A DNA stretch of 39,559 nucleotides from Clostridia bacterium (lineage in GTDB: Bacteria; Bacillota; Clostridia; Oscillospirales; CAG-272): contig JAFTOI010000021.1 of assembly GCA_017463865.1 (NCBI GenBank), positions 1-39,559 on the forward strand. The letters run 5' to 3'. Below the pieces are notes generated by a model, which saw only the letters and a program-made list of their open reading frames with translations, made no database searches and was not told where the DNA came from. Shown here one piece after another: positions 31,537 through 38,595 of the stretch; the stretch's first letter is position 1; every line of letters starts with the position of its first letter. The position numbers were made by a program, and so were the translations under genes.

Positions 31537-31785
31537 TCAGGCTTGGGCGGTGTACTTCTGCTTGAGGGCCGAGATCTTCTGCTGCTCGGCCTGCTCGGCG
31601 GGGTACCAGCCCTTGGCTGCCATCTTGGTGTGAATGGTGTCCTGCATGCAGAGCGACTCGGTCAGCGCCTGGTCGAAGACCTTGTGCACATTCGCGGTCG
31701 ACGACTCGATGGTGGCGTGCATATACAGGTCACACGCGCCCTTCTCGAGCAGAAGCAGGTTTTCCATCAGCTGCTTATCGTCCAT
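31537..31785 (-). CDS. CotF-family spore coat protein
   Basis: An 82-aa protein consisting of helical segments typical of the Coat_F family: LMENLLLLEKGACDLYMHATIES, then VHKVFDQALTESLCMQDTIHTKMAAKGWYP. CotF proteins are assembled into the spore coat, so the organism probably sporulates. TAAGGAGGAACGATC precedes the ATG, where the TAA is the stop of the upstream 57-aa gene; the two are tightly linked. Confidence 0.9.
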   Translation of the reverse strand: MDDKQLMENLLLLEKGACDLYMHATIESSTANVHKVFDQALTESLCMQDTIHTKMAAKGWYPAEQAEQQKISALKQKYTAQA

Positions 31786-31797
31786 GATCGTTCCTCC

Positions 31798-31971
31798 TTA
31801 CAGTAAGCCGTAAAAACTGGTGTAGAGCTGCTGGTTCTTGGCGGCCAGCTGCTCAACGTAAGCCTTGAGCTCGCTGTCCTGGAGCTTGGACGCCGTCTCG
31901 CGGCACTGCGCGACGAAGTATTGCGCGTGGCCGAGGGCGTCTTCGATATAGAGAAGTTCTTTGGTTGACAT
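31798..31971 (-). CDS. Small spore-coat-associated protein, partner of CotF
   Basis: A 57-aa protein: MSTKELLYIEDALGHAQYFV, then a helix QCRETASKLQDSELKAYVEQ, then AAKNQQLYTSFYGLL. Short proteins of this form, ending in a Phe-Tyr-x-Leu-Leu tail, commonly precede CotF genes in Clostridia. The ribosome site GGAGGTGAT three bases before ATG is near-perfect, and its TAA stop is immediately followed by the GGAGG of the CotF gene. Too short to be called by many gene finders. Confidence 0.88.
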   Translation of the reverse strand: MSTKELLYIEDALGHAQYFVAQCRETASKLQDSELKAYVEQLAAKNQQLYTSFYGLL

Positions 31972-32040
31972 GAGATCACCTCCGCGCTTAGTTTGTGCGG
32001 AGGTGACCGGCGTTATGCGGGTGGAAAAATTTTATTTTGC

Positions 32041-33651
32041 TCAGATGCCGCAGCCCAGCGCCACGGTGGTGTGCGCCGCATCGTCTGGCATGGCGATGAC
32101 CCCGGCGGCGAGCGCCTTTTTGAGCATCATGTCGCGCAGCTCGAAGGGATACATGATCGTCGCAAAATCTGAGGTATAGCCGTCGGGCAGATCGGCCGCT
32201 ACCACGGCTTCGTTGTCTTGCATAAAGCGATGGACAGCGATCTCGATCGCGAGCACATGAGGCAGCACCTCGGCATCGTAGACCTCGCGGCTGCAGGCCT
32301 GCTGGACCGCCGACGAGCCCTGCCGGAACACCGGGAAGGTGGGCAGATAGCCCCCCTCGACGCTGCGCAGATAGCCCCGCTCGGCCAGCCGCGCCAGAAT
32401 GTCGAGGTCGACTGCGCCGCTCCCCCGCAGGAATTTCTCCAGCGTGGCCGCTTCCGCGCCGACCAGATCCCCGCCGCAGCGGGCAGAGAGGCCGCCAATG
32501 CCGATCTTGTAGTCCTCCCACTGCAGGGTGTTATCATCCCCCGAGCCGTGCAGACCGACGCCGCTGAAGCCGGGATTGTAGTCCTCGTAGCCCACCAGCG
32601 TCCATCTGCCGCCACGCGGGCGTTCAGGCAGGGGCTTGCGCTCGCCGAACACCGCCACCTTGGCGTTCCAGATCGCCTCGTCGGTGATGCGCAGGAGGAG
32701 ATACCACCCCAGGTCTGGGAAATCTTGATACCCGCCCAGCGGCACCACGCCGGTGCGGTCGCGCTCGGTGCGGATGGCGGCCAGCGCCGCCTGGGCGTGG
32801 GGATAGATTTCGTCGGCCGTCTGCTTCATCGCGCCGAAGATCTTCTCCTGCGCCCTGCGGCTGAGGATGGGGAAGCCGGTGACATACCGCTCGCCCTCCC
32901 GGCGCAAAAGCTCGACGGCGCAGAGCTCCTCCACCGCGTCCTCCATGTAGGGCGCGGCGACGCCCAGCTCCATCGACAGGTCGGCGATGGTGCATGGGTT
33001 GCCGTAGGCCTCCAGTAAAATATTCTTGTTGAGCCGGCTCCCCAATTGCGTCCAGGGCGAGCCGTCGCGGCCGTCATTGCCGTTTTTCGTGAAGGTGATC
33101 TCCTCGGGTCTGTAGCTTCTCTTGCCAAATTCGCGTGCCATTTGCATGCCCTCCTTGAGTTTTTGTCGGGAGCGTGACAGCTTGGCCTTGACGGTGCCCA
33201 GCGGCAGGCCGAGCCGCGCCGCAATGTCCGAGAGACGCTCGTCGTCGAGGTAGTGGGCGACGATGATCTCGCGGCAGTCGCGGGCGGTAAAGGCCAGCTC
33301 GCGGCGCATCAGCGACAGCGTCTCGTCATGGATGAGCGCCGCCTCCACATCGCCGTCCGGATCAGCGAGAGGAAGGTCAGCGATATCCTCGATGGCGGTG
33401 CAGCTGCGGCTGCGGCGCCGGGCGTCGGCCCAAGCCGCAAAGCGGTTGTGCGCGATCTGCCAGACCCACGCCGGGAAGTGCGCGACCTCGGCACCGCTGC
33501 GCAGCGCGTCGACCACACAGAGCGCGATGTCGGCGGCCAGCTCCTCCGCCTCGGCGGAGTCGCCTGTCTTGCGCAGACAGAAGTAGTAGAGTTTGGCGGG
33601 ATATTCGGCGGCGAAGGCCGCCAGCTGTGCGTCGGTGCGCGTCGCGGACAT
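32041..33651 (-). CDS. ECF-type sigma factor fused to a large C-terminal domain
   Basis: A 536-aa protein. The first about 175 residues are a complete ECF sigma factor: region 2 around AEELAADIALCVVDALRSG with WQIAHNRFAAW, and region 4 with LSDIAARLGLPLGTVKAKLSRSRQKLKEG. Residues about 205-260 look like a winged helix (YGNPCTIADLSMELGVAAPYMEDAVEELCAVELL). The remaining about 270 residues hold no domain I recognise; they include GGYQDFPDLGWYLLLRITDEA. It is much longer than a normal ECF sigma factor, and no anti-sigma gene is adjacent, so the tail may replace it as a built-in sensor. AAAGGAGCTGACACCC precedes the ATG. Confidence 0.87.
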   Translation of the reverse strand: MSATRTDAQLAAFAAEYPAKLYYFCLRKTGDSAEAEELAADIALCVVDALRSGAEVAHFPAWVWQIAHNRFAAWADARRRSRSCTAIEDIADLPLADPDGDVEAALIHDETLSLMRRELAFTARDCREIIVAHYLDDERLSDIAARLGLPLGTVKAKLSRSRQKLKEGMQMAREFGKRSYRPEEITFTKNGNDGRDGSPWTQLGSRLNKNILLEAYGNPCTIADLSMELGVAAPYMEDAVEELCAVELLRREGERYVTGFPILSRRAQEKIFGAMKQTADEIYPHAQAALAAIRTERDRTGVVPLGGYQDFPDLGWYLLLRITDEAIWNAKVAVFGERKPLPERPRGGRWTLVGYEDYNPGFSGVGLHGSGDDNTLQWEDYKIGIGGLSARCGGDLVGAEAATLEKFLRGSGAVDLDILARLAERGYLRSVEGGYLPTFPVFRQGSSAVQQACSREVYDAEVLPHVLAIEIAVHRFMQDNEAVVAADLPDGYTSDFATIMYPFELRDMMLKKALAAGVIAMPDDAAHTTVALGCGI

Positions 33652-33671
33652 GGGTGTCAGCTCCTTTCGCT

Positions 33672-33703
33672 AAGATAGTGCGGAAAGGCGGCAAAAGGTT
33701 GCA
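33672..33703 (-). promoter_or_regulatory. Candidate autoregulatory ECF-type promoter
   Basis: On the minus strand TGCAACC is followed after about 15-17 bases by CGCACTATCTT. The AAC-containing -35 and the short -10 resemble ECF-sigma promoters rather than a SigA promoter, and no TTGACA/TATAAT pair is visible upstream of this gene. Autoregulation is a common ECF habit but is inferred here. Confidence 0.4.
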
Positions 33704-33744
33704 GGTGCGCGAAAATTTTTATCTTTCCCGGAAAAGCAGACGTC

Positions 33745-35187
33745 TCATTTCCGCCGGCCAACCGGCCCCAGTACCGATCCGACCGCGATGATCAGGATCA
33801 CCACAATCCCGATCGGCAGGATTACGCCGATGGGCAGTCCCTCCGCCTCGCCGATCGCGGGCGCGGTGCCGGCCGGCACCGTTGTCCCTGCCGTCGCCGG
33901 TGCGGCTGTCGTGACCGGCGCCTCCGTCGTGACCGGTGCGGCTGTCGTCTCGGGCGGCGCGGTGGTCTCGGGCTCGGGCGGGATCTGCTCGGCATAGGGG
34001 GTGATGTGCTCGAAGAAATCATTCACGCCTGGCGTGTCGTCGCCGACCGTGGTGCGCCAGAGGCCATATGCGCAGGGGCTGTAGGTCGTGATCTGTGCTG
34101 CCGCTGTGATGGGAGCGGCGGTGGTGCCCCGGATCCAGCGGGTGAACCACGTCCAGTGCTGGGAGTAGTGCTCGTTGTAGCCGAGGTTGGACACCTCAAA
34201 GGCTGTCTTGCCGCCGTAGAAATCGAGCGGCTTGTCCCAGTTCATGGTCACGGTGCGCTCGGGCCAGAGGTGGAGGTAGGTCTTGGGGACGTCCCACGTC
34301 CCCCACGCGGCGGCTGAGTCGGGATAGGCGGTCGGATCGGCCGATATTTCCAGCGCCGCCTGAAGCGCCGCCGTGTTGACGATGTGCGCGCCGTGGTTGT
34401 ACTCGCCGTTCACATCGTGGCCGATGACGACCTGCGGCCTGAAGCGGCGGATCTGCTCGACGGCGTAGGCGATGAAGTCATCCTCTTCATAGCCGCGCCC
34501 GGCGTAGATGGTGCGGGCGGCAGCGAGGGAGGTCGAATAGAGGTCAGGGAAGGGGCCGACGATGGGATAGTTCCGCACACCGACCGCCCAGAGGCCGTTT
34601 AGCTGCTCATGCGGGCGGTTGTGGGTGTCGAAGTGCTGGGTCATGTAGACCACCTGCGCGGCGAGGCCCCGGTCGATGCAGTCGGGGAGGATGCCGGCGA
34701 AGAAGAGATGCTCGTCGTCGCTGTGGGTCGAGAAGAGGAGCAGGTCGGCCTCAGCGTAAGCCGGCTGCCAGACCTGCACGCTGTCGGGCAGGTCGCCTGC
34801 CGACCAGGCCGAGCACTCGGCGATGACGGCACCGACGGGGAAGCTGAGCGTCAGGCCGCGGGCGGCGGCGGGCACCTCGACATATTCGTGGAGAAAACCG
34901 TGCTGGCCGGCGGCGAAGGTGATGCCGGTGTCGGTGGCGCACTGCCATTCGCCGGGTACTTTGTCGAAGACGAGGTAGACGCCCGCGATCTGGCTGCCGC
35001 CGGCGTCGACCGTCAGCGAGCCGCCGGCCGGGATGGCGAGGTAGGTGCTCTCCTTGCCATCAGCGAGGGGCGCGGTGGCCGCGCCGGAGGAGACAGTCAG
35101 GGTCACGGGCAGCTGCGCTGCCTCGGCAGCCGCCGGCAGGGCGAAGAGGGCGACGAGGAGGAGGAAAAGGGGGATGAATTTTCGCAT
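33745..35187 (-). CDS. Secreted, membrane-anchored PIG-L family deacetylase
   Basis: A 480-aa protein. A signal peptide (MRKFIPLFLLLVALFALPAAAEA) is followed by a beta-rich region to about 140. The PIG-L/LmbE domain begins at LLLFSTHSDDEHLFFAG with the metal motif HSDDEH at 155-160, and further metal ligands lie in GHDVNGEYNHGAH near residue 256. A Thr/Pro/Ala-rich linker (TTAPPETTAAPVTTEAP) at about 410-445 is followed by a C-terminal transmembrane anchor (VILPIGIVVILIIAVGSVLG). The family removes N-acetyl groups from GlcNAc-type sugars; the enzyme probably sits on the outer face of the membrane. AAAGGATCGAATC precedes the ATG. Confidence 0.92.
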   Translation of the reverse strand: MRKFIPLFLLLVALFALPAAAEAAQLPVTLTVSSGAATAPLADGKESTYLAIPAGGSLTVDAGGSQIAGVYLVFDKVPGEWQCATDTGITFAAGQHGFLHEYVEVPAAARGLTLSFPVGAVIAECSAWSAGDLPDSVQVWQPAYAEADLLLFSTHSDDEHLFFAGILPDCIDRGLAAQVVYMTQHFDTHNRPHEQLNGLWAVGVRNYPIVGPFPDLYSTSLAAARTIYAGRGYEEDDFIAYAVEQIRRFRPQVVIGHDVNGEYNHGAHIVNTAALQAALEISADPTAYPDSAAAWGTWDVPKTYLHLWPERTVTMNWDKPLDFYGGKTAFEVSNLGYNEHYSQHWTWFTRWIRGTTAAPITAAAQITTYSPCAYGLWRTTVGDDTPGVNDFFEHITPYAEQIPPEPETTAPPETTAAPVTTEAPVTTAAPATAGTTVPAGTAPAIGEAEGLPIGVILPIGIVVILIIAVGSVLGPVGRRK

Positions 35188-35208
35188 GATTCGATCCTTT
35201 GTATGTAG

Positions 35209-35730
35209 TCAGCGTCCCCGCAGGGTGGCGAGGGCGTCGCGGTAGTCGGGGAGCCAGCGCTCGATCTCGGCATAGAACGCCGCGCTGTGATCGTGGTGAC
35301 GCATGTGGGCGAGTTCGTGGACGATGACGTACTCGACGACGGCGTCGGGCCAGCGGAGGAGGTTGTACGACAGGCAGATGTGGCCATCGGCCGAGCAGGA
35401 ACCGAGGCGTTTTTCGGCAGATGTAATGCGCAGCGAGGCCGGCTCGAGCCCCATGCGGGCGGCCCAGGCGGCGAGGCGGGGCGGCAGCTCTGCCTCGGCG
35501 CGGGCGCGGAGGGTATCGGGGTCGGTGTCGGGCTGCGCGGCCTGCGCCTCGGCACGGCGGGCCTGGCGCGCGCGGGCAGAGGCGATCCACGCGGTCTTCG
35601 CTTCGACGAAGCGGGCGATTTCGCGCTCCGGCATGCGCCGGGGCGCGCGGACGACAAGCGTCCCGTCGGCCCTCACCTCAAGGGCGAGGGTGCGGCGGGA
35701 TGAGCGGATGACGGTATAGGGTTCAGTCAT
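35209..35730 (-). CDS. YgjP-like metallopeptidase (M48/WLM type)
   Basis: A 173-aa protein with the zinc motif HELAH at residues 138-142, continuing MRHHDHSAAFY. A preceding RLGSCSADGHICLSYNLLRWP matches the GSC-type stretch of the YgjP/DUF45 family. Family function is poorly known. The start at 35730 was chosen because the upstream gene's stop overlaps it by eight bases, which implies translational coupling; no strong ribosome site is seen. Confidence 0.92.
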   Translation of the reverse strand: MTEPYTVIRSSRRTLALEVRADGTLVVRAPRRMPEREIARFVEAKTAWIASARARQARRAEAQAAQPDTDPDTLRARAEAELPPRLAAWAARMGLEPASLRITSAEKRLGSCSADGHICLSYNLLRWPDAVVEYVIVHELAHMRHHDHSAAFYAEIERWLPDYRDALATLRGR

Positions 35731-35953
35731 CGAGCAGGTCGGCAATGGCGACAACGGCCAGCACAACGGCGGCGGCCTTGAGCAGAGGCGTGGCGATGTT
35801 CTGGTCGAATTTGAGGTTCACGAGGGGTGTATCGGCGCCCTTTTCGGGGTAGATGCCGACCTCGCCCTCGGCGCGGATGCGCAGCTCGGGGCGCGAGGAG
35901 TTGATGAGCCGCCGGGCGCGGCGGGCAAGGACGGTGAGGGGGTGACGGGTCAT
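35723..35953 (-). CDS. Small single-pass membrane protein of unknown function
   Basis: A 76-aa protein. A basic N-terminus (HPLTVLARRARRLINSSRPE) is followed by a short polar region and a C-terminal hydrophobic helix (LLKAAAVVLAVVAIADLL). AAAGGAGCCACACC precedes the ATG, and a consensus promoter lies just upstream, so it is the first gene of a unit with the YgjP-like metallopeptidase. No family recognised. Confidence 0.75.
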   Translation of the reverse strand: MTRHPLTVLARRARRLINSSRPELRIRAEGEVGIYPEKGADTPLVNLKFDQNIATPLLKAAAVVLAVVAIADLLDD

Positions 35954-35986
35954 GGTGTGGCTCCTTTGGGATGTTTGATTGACATC

Positions 35987-36015
35987 AGTATAGCAGATTG
36001 GGCGGGGGATTGCAA
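35987..36015 (-). promoter_or_regulatory. Promoter of the small membrane protein/metallopeptidase unit
   Basis: On the minus strand TTGCAA (36010-36015), 17-nt spacer, TATACT (35987-35992), about 33 nt before the start codon. Confidence 0.82.
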
Positions 36016-36052
36016 GGTTATCTTGTGAATTTATTCGTTTTTACGAGGCTTT

Positions 36053-36165
36053 CCGCCCTCCCGGGCGGTGAAGGGCGGGGAGGGACCATCTCAGACGCCG
36101 AAGTTTCCTCCCCGCCCTCGGAGGTCGCCATGGGCGACCTCCTCACCCACCCCACCTCCTTGGCT
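36053..36165 (-). repeat. Element A locus 7, directly after the PTS EIICB gene
   Basis: On the minus strand: box AGCCAAGG at 36158-36165, its first bases overlapping the TAG stop codon of the EIICB gene, P1 GAGGTCGCC-CAT-GGCGACCTC at about 36121-36141, P2 arms AGGGCGGGGAGGA and TCCCTCCCCGCCCT, loop ACTTCGGCGTCTGAGATGGT near 36085-36104, and P3 CCGCCC-GGGA-GGGCGG at 36053-36068 followed by AAAG. It is in sense orientation to the upstream gene and may shape the 3' end of the PTS mRNA. Confidence 0.88.
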
Positions 36166-37801
36166 AATCGGCCATTCTTTCCTCGAGCTCGCTTTTGATG
36201 ACGGCGACCTGGGGGCCGTAGACGACCTGGACGCCGTCGCCTTTTTTGATGACGCCGGCGGCGCCGGAGGCTTTGAGCATGCCCTCGTCGACGAGGGCGG
36301 GATCGACGACGGTGACGCGGAGGCGGGTGGCACAGCAATCGAGGCCCGAGATGTTGGACTTACCGCCGAGGCCGGCGAGGATGAGTTCCGACTGGTCGGG
36401 CGCCTGATTGTCAGCGCGGGCGGCGGCGACGGGCTCCTCAGCCGGATCGCCTTTGCTCTTTTTGCGCTCATAGTCGGCGCGGCGATAGAGTTTGGTCTCG
36501 ACGCCCTCTGCCTCGCGGCCCGGGGTGGCGTAATTGCGCTTGAGGATCAGGAAGCGGAAGAGGATGAAATAGACGGCGAAGTAGCCGAGGCCGACGAGAG
36601 GGATCATGAGCCAGTTGGTCTTGGCGTTGCCCTGCAGGATGCCGAAGAGGGTGAGGTCGATCAGGCCGCCCGAGAAGGTCATGCCGACGCCGACCTTCAG
36701 GATGTGCATCAGCATATAAGCCGCTCCTGCGAGGACGCAGTGGACGAGATAGAGCACGGGCGCAACAAAGAGAAAGGTAAACTCCAGCGGCTCGGTGATG
36801 CCGGTCAGCGCCGCGGTCAGCGCCGCCGAGAGGAGGAGCGAGCCGGCGGCGCGCTTTTTCTCGGGCTTGGCGCAGGTGTACATGGCCAGCGCCGCGGCGG
36901 GCAGGCCGAAAATCATCAGCGGGAACTTACCCGACATGAAGCGGGTGGCCTCAACCGAAAAGACGGTGGTATTGGGCGACGCCAGCTCGGCGAAGAAGAT
37001 GTTCTGCGCGCCGTAGATGAGGGTTCCGTCGATGACGGCAGAGCCGCCGACGCCGGTCTGCCAGAAGGGGAGATAGAAGACGTGGTGCAGGCCGAAGGGG
37101 ATGAGCAGGCGCTCGAGGAAGCCGTAGATGAGGGTACCGACGTAGCCCGATTTGAGCACAAGGTCGCCGAGGGCGAAAATACCCCGCTGGATCATCGGCC
37201 AGAGGAAATACATGGCGACGCCGACGAGGATATAAGCGACGGTGGAGATGATGGGGATGAACCGTGTGCCGCCGAAGAAGGAGAGAATGTCGGGCAGGCG
37301 GATCTTATAGAAGCGGTTGTGCAGCCAGGCGACGCCGAGGCCGACGATGATGCCGCCGAAGACACCCATCTGCAGCGATTCGATGCCGACAACATTGGCG
37401 ACGGTGCCCTCGAGCATGACGCCGGGCTCGAGCTTGCCGTTCAGGTCGAGCAGGGCGTGGATGGTCTGGTGCATGACGAAGAAGGCGATGGCGGCCGAGA
37501 GGGTGGCGGTGCCCTTCTCCTGCTCGGCCATGCCGAGGGCGACGCCCATGGCGAAGAGGATGGGCAGGTTGGCGAAGATGATGTCGCCGACCTGCGCCAT
37601 GACAGTCAGCACAGCGCCCAGCGCCGTGCCCTCGCCGAGGATGCCGGTGAGACCGTAGGCCTCGAGCATGGAGGGATTCGTCAGCGACGAGCCGATACCG
37701 AGCAGCAGACCGGCAACCGGAAGCAGCGCGATCGGCAGCATAAACGCACGCCCGACGCGCTGCAGCACGCCGAAGGCGCGTGAGGATTTGGTGGTGGACA
37801 T
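36164..37801 (-). CDS. PTS transporter subunit EIICB, glucose/N-acetylglucosamine type
   Basis: A 545-aa membrane protein. An EIIC domain of about ten hydrophobic segments fills residues 15-420; it includes FGLHHVFYLPFW near residue 240 and GITEPLEFTFLFVAP near 345, the sugar-binding GITE motif. An EIIB domain fills about 470-545, with the phosphocysteine Cys490 in LDCCATRLRV. Two adjacent Cys are present where one is usual. It takes up and phosphorylates a hexose, glucose or GlcNAc being likeliest. Its ATG lies downstream of the EIIA gene in the same direction. Confidence 0.93.
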   Translation of the reverse strand: MSTTKSSRAFGVLQRVGRAFMLPIALLPVAGLLLGIGSSLTNPSMLEAYGLTGILGEGTALGAVLTVMAQVGDIIFANLPILFAMGVALGMAEQEKGTATLSAAIAFFVMHQTIHALLDLNGKLEPGVMLEGTVANVVGIESLQMGVFGGIIVGLGVAWLHNRFYKIRLPDILSFFGGTRFIPIISTVAYILVGVAMYFLWPMIQRGIFALGDLVLKSGYVGTLIYGFLERLLIPFGLHHVFYLPFWQTGVGGSAVIDGTLIYGAQNIFFAELASPNTTVFSVEATRFMSGKFPLMIFGLPAAALAMYTCAKPEKKRAAGSLLLSAALTAALTGITEPLEFTFLFVAPVLYLVHCVLAGAAYMLMHILKVGVGMTFSGGLIDLTLFGILQGNAKTNWLMIPLVGLGYFAVYFILFRFLILKRNYATPGREAEGVETKLYRRADYERKKSKGDPAEEPVAAARADNQAPDQSELILAGLGGKSNISGLDCCATRLRVTVVDPALVDEGMLKASGAAGVIKKGDGVQVVYGPQVAVIKSELEERMAD

Positions 37802-37866
37802 GGGTGATATCCTTTCTTTGGCGGATCAAACCAATGGATTCGTTGCACAGCTGAACGAATCGTCGT

Positions 37867-37936
37867 GTCATCCTGAGCGCAGCGAAGGATCTTTTCCATC
37901 GTCAAGATTCTTCGTCGCTTTGCTCCTCAGAATGAC
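37867..37936. repeat. Repeat C copy 2
   Basis: GTCATCCTGAGCGCAGCGAA to CTCCTCAGAATGAC: an imperfect palindrome with inner AAGGATCTTT/AAGATTCTTC. It is copy 1 (10463-10532) in opposite orientation. It lies between the EIIA and EIICB genes, inside the likely PTS operon. Confidence 0.85.
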
Positions 37937-37986
37937 GGATCTGTTTTGCTTAATCACAAATTTGGAGAAAGAGGTTGATTGGAAAT

Positions 37987-38454
37987 TTATATCTGATAGG
38001 TCGCCGCAACCGATTTTCCGCCCTCGACGGTGCCGGATGCGGGCGTCAGACCGCGCAGGGCATCGGGGTTGGAGATGATGACCGGCGTCACGACAGGCAG
38101 GTCGGCGGCGCGGATAACGGGCAGATCGGCGCGGGCAATGGGCTGGCCGGCCTTGACGCGGTCGCCGGGGGAGACGAGCGCGGCGAAGGGGCGGCTGGCG
38201 AGCGAAACGGTATCGATGCCGATGTGGACGAGGATATCGAGGCCGTCGTCGGTGTGGATGGTATAGGCGTGGCGGGCGTCGGCGACCGTCTCGATGGTGC
38301 CATCGGCGGGCGCGTAGATGCTGCCGTCGCTCTCGCGCGACGGCTCAACGGCAAAGCCGATGCCAAGCATGCCGGTGGAGAAGGCCTCGTCGGGGACAGA
38401 AGCAAGGTCGACAATGGTGCCGCTGATAGGGGCAAGAAGGGTGTATTTGGGCAT
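37987..38454 (-). CDS. PTS EIIA component, glucose type
   Basis: A 155-aa soluble protein. The active-site His77 lies in LDILVHIGIDTVSL and the second conserved His62 in RHAYTIHT. Together they match EIIA-Glc, which passes phosphate from HPr to EIIB. It begins YTLLAPISGTIVDL, the typical opening. Length is normal. It lies between EI and EIICB genes; the three probably form one operon. AAAGGATACCACC precedes the ATG. Confidence 0.95.
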   Translation of the reverse strand: MPKYTLLAPISGTIVDLASVPDEAFSTGMLGIGFAVEPSRESDGSIYAPADGTIETVADARHAYTIHTDDGLDILVHIGIDTVSLASRPFAALVSPGDRVKAGQPIARADLPVIRAADLPVVTPVIISNPDALRGLTPASGTVEGGKSVAATYQI

Positions 38455-38481
38455 GGTGGTATCCTTTCGTGGAGGTAAATT

Positions 38482-38593
38482 CGCCTCGCTCTCCGAGGGA
38501 GGTGGCAGGGCACAAGCCGTGACGGAAGGAGTTTACTTTGACGGGGGAACTCCCTCAGTCGGCTTCGCCGACAGCTCCCTCGGGGAGGGAGCC
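38482..38593. repeat. Repeat F: CTCCCTC-type palindromic repeat
   Basis: GCTCTCCGAGGGAGGTGGCA on one side and ACTCCCTCAGTC, GGCTTCGCC, GACAGCTCCCTCGGGGAGGG on the other make nested inverted repeats. Repeats of this CTCCCTCAGTC...GACAGCTCCCTC form are, to my knowledge, frequent in Faecalibacterium-like genomes. It fills the gap between the EI and EIIA genes. Confidence 0.8.
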
Positions 38594-38595
38594 TT

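Noticed and set aside
36068-37783. A 571-residue plus-strand open frame opposite the PTS EIICB gene
   Set aside because: The minus-strand product has clear EIIC/EIIB motifs; the plus-strand frame begins inside element A and is an antisense shadow.
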